41,799 nt of DNA from Frankia sp. RB7 (GCA_030403585.1 JAUEPE010000060.1:1-41799); one strand, 5' to 3'; counted from the stretch's first letter, positions 10,557 to 18,921 are shown. Made by a program: numbers and translations. The notes: generated by a model from the letters alone, not told the origin.

Positions 10557-10774
10557 GCCCCATCTGTCACGGTTACCTGAGAGCTTGATCCGACAGAGAC
10601 CTCGCAAGGTCTTCGTGGACTATCCCCTTCGGTGGACGTCACGATTTTCAGATCGTGCCGTCTCTCTCCAGATTGTCCGGACGATACAGTCCTTTTGCCT
10701 GAGAGTTTCCGGGGCGGTTGCTCCGTCGGCGCCGCAACGAAAGCTGGTGGCTCTCGCTGTGATCTCTCCCGCAT
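10557..10774 (-). promoter_or_regulatory. Tandem glycine riboswitch upstream of the DadA-like gene
   Basis: Two consecutive glycine aptamers can be read on the minus strand. Aptamer 1 (about 10774-10676) has GCGGGAGAG, then CGCCGACGGAGCAACCGCC, then GGAAACTCTCAGGCAAAAGG. Aptamer 2 (about 10671-10557) has CTGGAGAGA, then CACCGAAGGGGATAGTCC, then AGCTCTCAGGTAACCGTG and ACAGATGGGG. These are the conserved cores of the glycine class. Behind it (10494-10556) a strong hairpin, CCGCC-AA-CGGC paired with GCCG-GCGG, precedes the start codon of the DadA-like gene. It lacks a T-run, so the expression platform may act on translation rather than termination. The 5' flank also contains a weak inverted repeat, TTTAG-N6-CTAAA (10813-10828). 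Confidence 0.93.
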
Positions 10775-10876
10775 CGTCGCGTGGACCATCGAGCAGTACG
10801 ATGCGCCTTATTTTTAGACAAGGCTAAATTTCGACCGTGCCTGCCAACGTATTGTGCAGTGCGAAGTTGATTCAAT

Positions 10877-12007
10877 TTAGTCCAGTGTTGCCAGCAGTCC
10901 GGCCATCAGGCGGCCGCGCTCGACGAGGCTATCGACCTCGATGAACTCCTCCAGCGTGTGGCCGTTGCCGCCGCGCACGCCGAGGCCATCGAGCGTCGGG
11001 ATGCCCATCGCGCCGGTAAAGTTGCCGTCGGATCCACCGCCGGAGCTCGCATGCGGCAGTTTTGCGCCAAGCGACTCGGCGATGCCGCGCGCTTTCTCGT
11101 AGAGCGCCATGGTGCCGGTATCGGGCTCCCACACCGGCCGCGTAACACCGCGCGTCACCTTGAAGCTCACGTCGTTCGCGGTGCCCGACAGCGCCAGCAT
11201 CCGCTCGACACCGCGGTCGAGATCGGCCTGGCGCTTGGCCATCGAGAGCGCTTCGCCGGTGGCGGTCGTCGCGACGCAATTGACCCATTGGCCGCCATGT
11301 ACGACGCCGACCGAGAAGGTGCAGTCCTCCGTCGTCATCGCGTCGATCGCGAGAATCTGCCGCGCCATCTCGCGGATCGCCGAGCGTCCCGCCGACAAAG
11401 TCGCGCCCGCATGGCTCGGCCGCCCTGTCGCTTCCAGATTGAATCGCGCGATGGCGTAACGTCCGGTGGTGACGCCGTTGTCGGCACGGCCGGGCTCGGG
11501 CACCAGCACATATTTGTTGCGCGCGGCCTCCGCCTCGATGATGTCGCGCGTCGAGGGCGTGCCGACTTCCTCGTCCGGCGTGAACAGAATGGTGATCGGC
11601 AAGGGCGTGGTGAAGGACGCGCGCGCCAGCTGCCGGATCGCTTCCAGCGAGAGATAGTTGCCGCCCTTCATGTCGTAGATGCCCGGGCCGTAGCACTTGT
11701 TGCCCTCGCGCCGCCATGTCAGCTTCTCGATGGTTCCGACCGGGTGGACGGTATCCATGTGTCCGGCGATCAGAATGCCCGCCTCGCCCTGCTTCGGATG
11801 CGGGAAGCGCGCGCGGATGACGCCGCCAAAGCCCTGACGGCCGCCGATGCGCTCGATGGTCGCACCCATGATCGCCATATCCCGCGCTGCGATATCGAGC
11901 ATGCGGTTGACCGCGCCCGCGTCCCAGGTCGGACTCTCGCATTCCACCCAGGTGCGCAGGCCCTCGAGCATCGCCTCGGAATCGAAGGGAAGATTGGCTG
12001 GATTCAT
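10877..12007 (-). CDS. M20 family carboxypeptidase (glutamate carboxypeptidase / CPG2 type)
   Basis: A 376-residue M20A metallopeptidase related to glutamate carboxypeptidase and ArgE/DapE enzymes, releasing a C-terminal amino acid from small peptides or N-acyl substrates. Seen motifs: IAGHMDTVHPVG (first metal His and Asp), YGPGIYDMKGG (bridging Asp), TPDEEVGTPSTRD (catalytic Glu pair), VPEPGRADNGV, GRPSHAGATLSAGRSA, and a C-terminal GNGHTLEEFIEV His ligand. An upstream GTG at 12088 is possible, but the ATG at 12007 (MNPANLPF) begins at the family's usual start. It lies upstream of the riboswitch on the same strand and opposite the binding protein at 12275, sharing a 267-base divergent regulatory gap with it. 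Confidence 0.92.
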   Translation of the reverse strand: MNPANLPFDSEAMLEGLRTWVECESPTWDAGAVNRMLDIAARDMAIMGATIERIGGRQGFGGVIRARFPHPKQGEAGILIAGHMDTVHPVGTIEKLTWRREGNKCYGPGIYDMKGGNYLSLEAIRQLARASFTTPLPITILFTPDEEVGTPSTRDIIEAEAARNKYVLVPEPGRADNGVTTGRYAIARFNLEATGRPSHAGATLSAGRSAIREMARQILAIDAMTTEDCTFSVGVVHGGQWVNCVATTATGEALSMAKRQADLDRGVERMLALSGTANDVSFKVTRGVTRPVWEPDTGTMALYEKARGIAESLGAKLPHASSGGGSDGNFTGAMGIPTLDGLGVRGGNGHTLEEFIEVDSLVERGRLMAGLLATLD

Positions 12008-12274
12008 CTCAATGTCTCTCAAGCTTCGAAAGATGGAATGCGCATTGCATCTGCGCGGAAGGACAAGCGGAGAGAGTTGTAGAGCCAAACCGATCTTTGT
12101 GGAGCCCGTGCATGCGCCGCAAGGGCTTGCACCGAAACCGGATTGACGCGCTCAAGACTGTCTGCAAGTCTCGAAAGATAAAGGCATTGCATGAGGTTAG
12201 TTCGCCTAAAGAACGAACCGAGTGCTCAACCAATGGCCTGCCTTTGAACAGTTTCACGTCAGGAGAAACTCTTT

Positions 12275-13882
12275 ATGTTCCACTTCATGCGCCGGGGGCG
12301 TCGCGCGCTCGCCTCCAAACTTGCGCTGTCGGTCGTCGCGCTTTCGACCGCACTGGCCTCGCCAGTGCTTGCGGCCGGCAAGACCATCACCGCGGTGATG
12401 CATTCGGATCTCCGCATCATCGATCCGATCTTCACCACCGCCTACATCGCGCGCGACCATGGCTACATGGTTTACGACACGCTGATCGCGACGGATGCGA
12501 ACTTCAAGATCCAGCCGCAGATGGCGGACTGGAAGATCTCCGACGACAAGCTCACCTACACCTTCACGCTGCGCGACGGCCTGAAGTGGCATGACGGCGC
12601 GCCGGTGACGGCGGAAGACTGCGTTGCGTCGCTGAAGCGTTGGGCCGCCGTCGACGGCATGGGCCAGCAGATGATGACCTTCACGGCCAGCATCGAGGCG
12701 ACCGACGCCAAGACCATCACATTGAAGCTGAAGGAGCCCTATGCGCTCGTGCTGGAGTCAATCGGCAAGCCCTCTTCGCGCGTCGCCTTCATGATGCCGA
12801 AGCGTCTCGCCGAGACGCCGCCGGACAAGCAGATCCCCGAGCAGATCGGCTCCGGTCCGTTCAAGTTCGTGCAGGGCGAATTCCAGCCCGGCGTGAAGGC
12901 GGTCTACGTCAAGAACACCGACTACGTGCCGCGCAAGGAGCCGGCGAGCTGGACCGCCGGCGGCAAGGTGGTGAAGGTCGACCGCGTCGAGTGGATCACC
13001 ATGCCGGACTCGCAGACCGCGGTGAACGCGCTGCAGTCGGGCGACATCGACTTCATGGAAGTGCCGCCGTGGGATCTGTTGCCGGTGCTTGAAGCCAATC
13101 CCGATCTCAAGGTCGATACGCTGAACAAGTTCGGCTACCAGACGCTCGGACGCATGAACTTCCTCTATCCGCCCTTCGACAATCCGAAGATCCGCCGTGC
13201 CGCACTTCTGGCGATGAACCAGAAGGACGTGCTCGACGCGCTCGTCGGCAACCCGAAGTACTACAAGATCTGCGGCGCCTTCTTCATCTGCGACACACCG
13301 TTCGCGACCGATGTCGGTTCCGAATCGCTGGTCAAGGGCAACGGCATGGCGGAAGCCAAGAAGCTGCTCGCCGAGTCCGGCTATGATGGCACGCCCGTCG
13401 TGGTCATGGTGCCCGGCGATGTCGTGACGCTAAAGGCGCAGCCGACGGTTGCGGTGCAGGCGCTCCGCGAGGCCGGCTTCAAGGTCGACGCGCAGGCAAC
13501 TGACTGGCAGACGGTGGTGAGCCGTCGCGCCAGCCAGAAGCCTCCGAAAGAGGGCGGCTGGAATATGTTCTTCACCAACTGGGTCAGCGCCGACGTCTCC
13601 AACCCGATCTCCAATCTCTCGATTGGCGGTCAGGGCAAGAAGGGCTGGTTCGGTTGGGCGGAAGACGCCAAGATCGAGAAGCTCAAGGACGACTTCGTCC
13701 GCGCCGGCTCGCTCGACGATCAGAAGAAGATCGCGACCGAGATCCAGAAGGAAGCTTATGACCAGGTGATCTACATACCGCTCGGCCAGTATCTGGCGCC
13801 GAGCGCCTGGCGCAAGTCGCTCTCCGGCGTGCTCGACGGCCCGGCGACCCCGGTGTTCTGGAACATCGACAAGTCCGAGTAG
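12275..13882 (+). CDS. Peptide-type ABC transporter substrate-binding protein, copy 1
   Basis: A 535-residue periplasmic binding protein of the SBP_bac_5 (DppA/OppA) family. The N-terminus carries a Sec-type signal (basic MRRGRRAL, hydrophobic stretch, cleavage near SPVLAAG, residues 28-34). The family motif YTFTLRDGLKWHDGAPVTAED is clear. The start ATG follows AGGAGAAA. It is a tandem paralogue of the gene at 14007: long blocks are identical, while the region around residues 257-300 (beginning MEVPPWDLLPVLEAN) differs strongly, suggesting different ligand preference. It probably serves the divergently encoded DppB/C/DF importer, which has no binding protein of its own. Confidence 0.93.
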   Translation: MFHFMRRGRRALASKLALSVVALSTALASPVLAAGKTITAVMHSDLRIIDPIFTTAYIARDHGYMVYDTLIATDANFKIQPQMADWKISDDKLTYTFTLRDGLKWHDGAPVTAEDCVASLKRWAAVDGMGQQMMTFTASIEATDAKTITLKLKEPYALVLESIGKPSSRVAFMMPKRLAETPPDKQIPEQIGSGPFKFVQGEFQPGVKAVYVKNTDYVPRKEPASWTAGGKVVKVDRVEWITMPDSQTAVNALQSGDIDFMEVPPWDLLPVLEANPDLKVDTLNKFGYQTLGRMNFLYPPFDNPKIRRAALLAMNQKDVLDALVGNPKYYKICGAFFICDTPFATDVGSESLVKGNGMAEAKKLLAESGYDGTPVVVMVPGDVVTLKAQPTVAVQALREAGFKVDAQATDWQTVVSRRASQKPPKEGGWNMFFTNWVSADVSNPISNLSIGGQGKKGWFGWAEDAKIEKLKDDFVRAGSLDDQKKIATEIQKEAYDQVIYIPLGQYLAPSAWRKSLSGVLDGPATPVFWNIDKSE

Positions 13883-13937
13883 GGCAAGTCCAATTAAGCG
13901 AAGGTGTGTTCGCGCGCCTTCTTTCCGACCATCACGC

Positions 13938-13965
13938 GGCGCCGCTGTCATCAGCGGCGCCGCTC
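13938..13965 (+). other. Perfect 12-bp hairpin between the two binding-protein genes
   Basis: The sequence forms a perfect 12-base-pair stem (CGGCGCCGCTG core) around a TCAT loop, 55 bases after the first stop and 41 before the next start. There is no T-run. It would leave a stable structure at the 3' end of the first message and may set the ratio of the two binding proteins. It could also be a weak terminator. Confidence 0.6.
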
Positions 13966-14006
13966 GCCAAGATAACGCGTCAGGTGAACCCGTCAGGAGA
14001 ACTTCA

Positions 14007-15614
14007 ATGTTCCAACTCATGCGCCGGGGGCGTCGGGCGTTCGCTTCCACACTTGCGATATCAGTCGTGGCGCTTTCGGCACTGGCCTCGCCAGCTCTTG
14101 CCGCAGGCAAAACCATTTCCGCCGTGATGCATTCGGATCTGCGCATCCTCGATCCGATCTTCACCAGCGCCTATATCGCGCGCGATCATGGCTACATGGT
14201 CTACGACACGCTGATCGCGACCGATTCGAACTTCAAGATCCAGCCGCAGATGGCGGACTGGAAGATCTCCGACGACAAGCTCACCTACACCTTCACGCTG
14301 CGCGACGGCCTGAAGTGGCATGACGGTGCGCCGGTCACGGCGGAAGATTGCGTCGCGTCCCTGAAGCGCTGGGCCGCTGTCGACGGCATGGGGCAGCAGA
14401 TGATGCTGTTCACCGCGAGCATCGAGGCGACCGACCCGAAGACCATCACGCTGAAACTGAAGGAGCCATACGCGCTCGTGCTGGAATCGATCGGCAAGCC
14501 GTCCTCGCGGGTCGCTTTCATGATGCCGAAGCGCTTGGCCGAGACGCCGCCGGAGAAGCAGATCTCCGAGCAGATCGGCTCCGGGCCCTTCAAATTCGTG
14601 CAGTCTGAATTCCAGCCAGGCGTGAAGTCGGTCTACGTCAAGAACACCGACTATGTGCCGCGCAAGGAGCCGGCGAGCTGGACCGCCGGCGGCAAGGTGG
14701 TGAAGGTCGACCGCGTCGAATGGATCACGATGCCGGACGCGCAGACAGCGTTGAACGCGCTGCAGTCGGGCGACATCGATTTCATGGAAAATCCTGCCTT
14801 CGAAATGTTGCCCACCATCGAAGCCGACAAGGAGCTCAAACTCGAGACCCTGAACAAGTTCGGATTCCAGACGGGCGCGCGAATGAACTTCCTCCATCCG
14901 CCATTCGATAACGTCAAGGTCCGCCGCGCAGCACTCATGGCGGTAAACCAGAAGGACGTGCTGGATGCGCTGATCGGCAATCCAAAATACTACAAGACTT
15001 GCGCCGCGGTCTTCATCTGCGACACTCCGTTCGCGACCGAGGTCGGCGGTGAGACCCTCGCGAAGGGCGGCGACGTTGCTGCGGCCAGGAAGGCGCTCGC
15101 CGAGTCCGGTTACGACGGGACACCCGTCGTACTCATGGCGCCGGGCGACGTGCTCACGCTGAAGGCTCAACCGATCGTGGTGGCCCAGCAACTGCGCGAA
15201 GCCGGCTTCAAGGTCGACCTGCAGGCGACCGATTGGCAGACGGTGGTTAGCCGGCGCGCCAGCCAGAAGCCCCCGAAAGAGGGCGGCTGGAACATGTTCA
15301 TCACGAATTGGGTCAGCGCCGACGTGGTCAATCCGATCTCCAACATCGCGGTCGGCGGGCAGGGCAAGAAGGGCGGCTGGTTCGGCTGGGCCGAGGATGC
15401 CAAGGTCGAGCAGCTCAAGGATGCCTTCGTGCGCGCCGCCTCGGCGGAGGATCAGAAGAAGATCGCGACCGAGATCCAGAAGGAGACCTATGACCAGGTG
15501 CTCTACGTCCCGCTCGGCCAGTATCAGGCGCCGAGCGCATGGCGGAAGTCGCTCTCCGGCGTGCTCGACGGCCCGGCGACCCCGCTGTTCTGGAATATCG
15601 ACAAGTCCGAGTAG
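14007..15614 (+). CDS. Peptide-type ABC transporter substrate-binding protein, copy 2
   Basis: A 535-residue SBP_bac_5 protein, same length and layout as the copy at 12275, with a Sec signal peptide ending near SPALAAG. It is nearly identical to copy 1 over most of the N-terminal half and the C-terminal SAWRKSLSGVLDGPATP block, but differs at about residues 257-300 (MENPAFEMLPTIEADKELK) and around 355-370. The ATG follows CAGGAGAAC, a strong ribosome-binding site similar to that of copy 1, showing the upstream sequence was duplicated too. An old local duplication followed by divergence in the ligand-binding lobe is the simplest reading. Confidence 0.93.
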   Translation: MFQLMRRGRRAFASTLAISVVALSALASPALAAGKTISAVMHSDLRILDPIFTSAYIARDHGYMVYDTLIATDSNFKIQPQMADWKISDDKLTYTFTLRDGLKWHDGAPVTAEDCVASLKRWAAVDGMGQQMMLFTASIEATDPKTITLKLKEPYALVLESIGKPSSRVAFMMPKRLAETPPEKQISEQIGSGPFKFVQSEFQPGVKSVYVKNTDYVPRKEPASWTAGGKVVKVDRVEWITMPDAQTALNALQSGDIDFMENPAFEMLPTIEADKELKLETLNKFGFQTGARMNFLHPPFDNVKVRRAALMAVNQKDVLDALIGNPKYYKTCAAVFICDTPFATEVGGETLAKGGDVAAARKALAESGYDGTPVVLMAPGDVLTLKAQPIVVAQQLREAGFKVDLQATDWQTVVSRRASQKPPKEGGWNMFITNWVSADVVNPISNIAVGGQGKKGGWFGWAEDAKVEQLKDAFVRAASAEDQKKIATEIQKETYDQVLYVPLGQYQAPSAWRKSLSGVLDGPATPLFWNIDKSE

Positions 15615-15698
15615 GACGAGGGCGCGTCCAGGGTAGCGCACCGTCCGAAAGTGCTTCGCAGGATTTCACTCGGCCGGCGCAATCCCGAATAGCGTTTT

Positions 15699-15839
15699 TC
15701 AGCAGTGGCTGTCGCGCACCCGTTCAAGGCCTTCGCTTGCGAAGGGCGGCGTAAATGCGGGCTGCTTTGCGCCGGCAAGCTTTCGCTGCGCCTCAGTCAG
15801 TTCCGACGCGTGATCGGTTTCGTTGCGTTTCGGTTCCAT
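15699..15839 (-). CDS. Small hypothetical protein (46 residues)
   Basis: A 46-codon frame from ATG at 15839, reading MEPKRNETDHASELTEAQRK at the start and ending RVRDSHC. It has an AGAGGT ribosome-binding site about seven bases upstream, and its hydrophilic, charged composition looks protein-like rather than a GC shadow. It sits alone in the gap between the second binding protein and the MFS gene, on the same strand as the latter. No domain or function is recognised. Confidence 0.45.
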   Translation of the reverse strand: MEPKRNETDHASELTEAQRKLAGAKQPAFTPPFASEGLERVRDSHC

Positions 15840-15893
15840 GAGGCGACCTCTCGAAAATGCTGCAGGACAACATCGAGGCCGCTGCGAAGTTCC

Positions 15894-17153
15894 TCACACG
15901 ATGGGGCTATGATGCGGCTTGAACAGCCGTCCCTTCTCCACCACCAGAACAATCGCGAGCGCTGCAAGCGTCGACAGAAAGAATCCGATCGAGAACGGCA
16001 GCAGCGTGCCGTCAAAACTCTGGCCGATCACTGTTCCGACCGCGATGCCAATCAGCGTCGTGATCGAGCCGTAGAGCGAGGAGGCGGTGCCGGCGATGTG
16101 GCCCTGCGGCTCCATCGCGAGCGCGGTGAAATTGGCGACCATCATGCCGAACGAGAACATCATCAGCGCCGACAGCACCATGAACAGCGGAAGCGGCAGC
16201 ACACCGAGAATCTCGGTCAGCAGCATCACGCCGGCAACCGCGGTGTAGAGCGTCAGCGCGCCGTGCGAGATCACGCGCATGCCGAGCGTGCCGACAAACC
16301 TGGCGTTGAGAAAGCCGGCGACGGCTGTGCCGGCCGCGATCGCCGCAAAGGCGAGCGGGAAATAATGGCCGAGGTGATAGATGCCGGTGAACACCTGCTG
16401 CGCGGAGAACACGTAGGCGAACAGCGCGCCCATGACGGCGCCGGCGGCCGTCGCATAACCAATGGTCTGGCGGTTGGTGACGGTCTGGCGGAAGGCCGAG
16501 AGCACGTCGGCGGGTGCCAGCGATCTGCGTTCGGATTCGGGAAGGGTTTCAGGCAGCCGCAACACGCTCCATGCCAGCGCGAGCACGCCGTAGAGCATCA
16601 GCACGACGAAGATGCCGCGCCATTGCGTGACCAGCAGCACCGCCTGTCCGAACGAGGGCGCGATCACCGGGACGGCGATGAAGATCATCATCGCGAGCGA
16701 CATCACGCTCGCCATGCGGCGGCCGGCATAGCAGTCGCGCACGATCGAGGTTGCGATCACGCGCGTCGCGGATGTGCCGAGGCCCTGAAGGGCGCGCGCA
16801 AGCAGCAGCGTTTCGAACGAAGGTGCGGCAACTGCCAGCACGCTCGCTACCGCATAGACCGCCATGCCGCCAAGCAGCACCGGCCGCCGCCCGAACCGGT
16901 CCGACAATGGGCCCATGACGAACTGGCCGGCGCCGAAGCCGATCAGGAATGTCGACAGCACGAGCTGAAGATGGTTGGCGTTGGGAATGCCGAAGGCCGC
17001 CCCGATATTGGGCAGCGCCGGCAGCATCATGTCCATCGCGAGCGGATTCAGCGCCATGATGGACGCGATCACGATAACGAATTCGGGAAAACCCATCGGA
17101 CGGTGTCCGGAGGACACCCAGTCGTCGGCATTGACGTCGGACAAGCAGTTCAC
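15894..17153 (-). CDS. MFS drug-resistance exporter, Bcr/CflA type
   Basis: A protein of about 419 residues with the twelve-helix pattern of the major facilitator superfamily, in the DHA1 Bcr/CflA subgroup that exports drugs or small metabolites by proton antiport. Motif A reads GPLSDRFGRRPVLLGG after helix 2; the first helix contains LNPLAMDMMLPALPNIGAAF, where an Asp is typical of this subgroup, and ALQGLGTSATRVIATSIVRD matches helix 4-5 motif C-like sequences. The first possible start is a GTG at 17153 overlapping AGAGGT; an ATG at 17096 (MGFPEF) would still give a complete transporter. Substrate is unknown. Confidence 0.9.
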   Translation of the reverse strand: MNCLSDVNADDWVSSGHRPMGFPEFVIVIASIMALNPLAMDMMLPALPNIGAAFGIPNANHLQLVLSTFLIGFGAGQFVMGPLSDRFGRRPVLLGGMAVYAVASVLAVAAPSFETLLLARALQGLGTSATRVIATSIVRDCYAGRRMASVMSLAMMIFIAVPVIAPSFGQAVLLVTQWRGIFVVLMLYGVLALAWSVLRLPETLPESERRSLAPADVLSAFRQTVTNRQTIGYATAAGAVMGALFAYVFSAQQVFTGIYHLGHYFPLAFAAIAAGTAVAGFLNARFVGTLGMRVISHGALTLYTAVAGVMLLTEILGVLPLPLFMVLSALMMFSFGMMVANFTALAMEPQGHIAGTASSLYGSITTLIGIAVGTVIGQSFDGTLLPFSIGFFLSTLAALAIVLVVEKGRLFKPHHSPIV

Positions 17154-17377
17154 CTCTGATTCCAGAGGTCATATCTAATGCCCATGCTGCATCGCACAAC
17201 CCATGTTTTGGGATGGCTGTCAGGCGGGGCAGGGGACGGAAACCAAGGATTCACCATAATAGCGCGGACGGCCCGTCGGGGAGATGAATCCGCAACCCAT
17301 CCTGTCCAATGTGGCCTCGTCGGACGCCGGATCAGGCGCCGAGGGAACCTGGGAACAGGCAAGGTAAGGTATCAGAC

Positions 17378-18715
17378 GTGTCCGACATCACCGGAACAGC
17401 ACGATGGTCGGGACCGTCGGCCGACACGGCCGGCAAGCGCAACGTCTGGCTTGCCTGCCTGATCGCGTTGGTGGCGGTGCTGGTGTTCGGCAATCTCGCC
17501 AACGATACCGCGCTCGATACGAATTACGGCTGGGACGTTCGCGTCAACTGCGCCGCCGTCGATGCGCATGTCGACGGGCTCGATCCGTACTACGTGAAGA
17601 ATCTGAAGGGCACCAAGCTCTCTTATCCCTATCTGCCGGCGACGCTGGACGCCTTTCGTCCGCTGTGCGCGGGCGGCTTTCTCGTCGGCCATCACCGCGG
17701 CGTCTTTCTCCTCATCGCCGTGCTCTGTGGCCTGGTGCTGCCCGGGATCGGCCGGACACGCAGCTTGCGTGACGTGGCGCTGCGGGGACTCTACGTGCTC
17801 GGCGCGTTCGTTGGCTTCGAATGGGTGTTGGCCTCGGGCAATTTCGCGATCCTGGGCGGCGGACTGACGGCCGTAGCACTTGCGCTTCTGCTTCGCCCTG
17901 CGAAGCCAGATGATCGCGATGACGTCCTTCGTATGGCTGGGGCGGCGCTGCTCGGACTCGTGATGTCGTTCAAGCTGGTCTTCTTCCCGCTGCTGGCCGC
18001 GCTCTATTTCCTGCCGCTGCCGCGGCGGCGGAAGCTTGTCCTGATGGCGGTGGCGGGCCTCGGCTTCGCGCTGCCGATCCTGGCCTCGCTCGTGTTCTAT
18101 CCCGGCCTGTTCTCGAGCTGGTTGCTTGCGATCACCGGCGGGATCCCCGGTCAGCATTCTGTCCAAATCGAGGAAACCAATCCGTCGCTGCTGCTGCTGG
18201 CGCAGACCATCGTGGACCGCGTTGGACTTGCCGACAGCAAGCCGCTGGTGTTCGCCATTTACGCACTGTCGGCGACCGCGTTCGTGCTCGCGCCGCTCGG
18301 CTGGCCGCTGCTGCGCGCGATCCGCAACAATGAGGGATCGTTACTGGGACGCCTCGACCGCTGGCTGATCGATCATCCGCAGGCCGCGATGCGGATCACG
18401 GTGCTTGCGATGTACGGCCTCTATCTCTGCTCGCCGCGCCTGAAGGAATATGCCTTCTTCGAGCTCGCGGTCTACGCCGCTATCCTGATCGTCGATCTTC
18501 CGGCCGCAGCCCTCGCAGCCGTCCTGACCATCGGCGTTGCCGTTCCGACGCTGGTCTCGATCACGGGGATGTCGATCGAAGGCAGTTTCGTCCAGATAGT
18601 TGTCGCACTCGCGTGCTTCTGGATCATGCTGTTGTCGCGGCCTGCGACATCAGCTCTCGTGGTGCGGGCAGCCGGGGTCGAACCGGCACAGCGCTTGCGC
18701 ACCGAGGGATTTTAA
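17378..18715 (+). CDS. Polytopic membrane protein, GT87-like (DUF2029) glycosyltransferase candidate
   Basis: A 445-residue integral membrane protein with about ten hydrophobic segments. An early periplasmic loop after helix 1 contains WDVRVNCAAVDAHVDGLDPY, matching the acidic loop of GT-C glycosyltransferases such as the polyprenyl-phosphate-dependent GT87 mannosyl/arabinosyl transferases. The preferred start is a GTG at 17378, with AAGGTAAGG upstream; an ATG at 17309 lacks a ribosome-binding site. The last 18 or so residues (after about 18660) are read through the opposite strand of tRNA-Leu, and the stop TAA falls in the anticodon loop, so the tail (AAGVEPAQRLRTEGF) is probably not functional sequence. 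Activity is inferred from topology only. Confidence 0.75.
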   Translation: MSDITGTARWSGPSADTAGKRNVWLACLIALVAVLVFGNLANDTALDTNYGWDVRVNCAAVDAHVDGLDPYYVKNLKGTKLSYPYLPATLDAFRPLCAGGFLVGHHRGVFLLIAVLCGLVLPGIGRTRSLRDVALRGLYVLGAFVGFEWVLASGNFAILGGGLTAVALALLLRPAKPDDRDDVLRMAGAALLGLVMSFKLVFFPLLAALYFLPLPRRRKLVLMAVAGLGFALPILASLVFYPGLFSSWLLAITGGIPGQHSVQIEETNPSLLLLAQTIVDRVGLADSKPLVFAIYALSATAFVLAPLGWPLLRAIRNNEGSLLGRLDRWLIDHPQAAMRITVLAMYGLYLCSPRLKEYAFFELAVYAAILIVDLPAAALAAVLTIGVAVPTLVSITGMSIEGSFVQIVVALACFWIMLLSRPATSALVVRAAGVEPAQRLRTEGF

Positions 18716-18748
18716 GTCCCTTGCGTCTACCAATTCCGCCATGCCCGC
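18660..18748 (-). tRNA. tRNA-Leu (anticodon UAA)
   Basis: The minus strand reads GCGGGCATGGCGGAATTGG at the 5' end, pairs its 7-base acceptor GCGGGCA with TGCCCGC, and has discriminator A followed by an encoded CCA (18660-18662). The anticodon loop is CTTAAAA with anticodon TAA between AGGGA and TCCCT arms. A long variable arm (CGGTGCGCAAGCGCTGT) makes it class II, and the T arm GCCGG-TTCGACC-CCGGC is intact. The 3' part overlaps the 3' end of the convergent GT87-like gene by 56 bases. A TTGATC-N6-GATCAA inverted repeat (18749-18766) abuts the mature 5' end. Confidence 0.97.
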
Positions 18749-18776
18749 TTGATCCAACGAGATCAAATACTTAAGT

Positions 18777-18819
18777 CCTGTCCAGCGGTCTGGAATTGGC
18801 GCTTGTTGCGCTGGACAGG
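18777..18819. repeat. 11-bp perfect inverted repeat upstream of tRNA-Leu
   Basis: CCTGTCCAGCG at 18777-18787 is the exact reverse complement of CGCTGGACAGG at 18809-18819, with a 21-base loop that itself contains GCGC-TTGTT-GCGC. CTTAAG occurs on both outer sides (18770-18775 and 18829-18834). It lies in the 5' flank of the tRNA gene and upstream of the lipoprotein gene. It could be a regulatory structure or a remnant of a small mobile element; nothing decides between them. Confidence 0.5.
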
Positions 18820-18921
18820 CGGTTCTTCCTTAAGCGAGCCGGCGGCACAAGGCAAAGCCTCAATCCGGACATCCGGCCCTGCTTTAGGCATTCTCAATTC
18901 ACGGGGACTATTTTTCCTTCC

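Noticed and set aside
10494..10876. Small open frames across the riboswitch region
   Set aside because: The sequence is fully explained by two glycine aptamers and their expression platform; the frames have no ribosome-binding sites.
12225..12250. A sigma-54 promoter before the first binding-protein gene
   Set aside because: TGGCCTGCCTTTGAA resembles the -24 element, but GC is missing at the required -12 spacing.
18660..18748. Integration (att) site of a genomic island at tRNA-Leu
   Set aside because: No integrase and no second copy of the tRNA 3' end were seen in the window, and the flanking genes look chromosomal.
18749..18766. A FixK/FNR-type box in front of tRNA-Leu
   Set aside because: TTGAT and ATCAA are present but separated by eight bases, not the four required for a FixK/FNR site.
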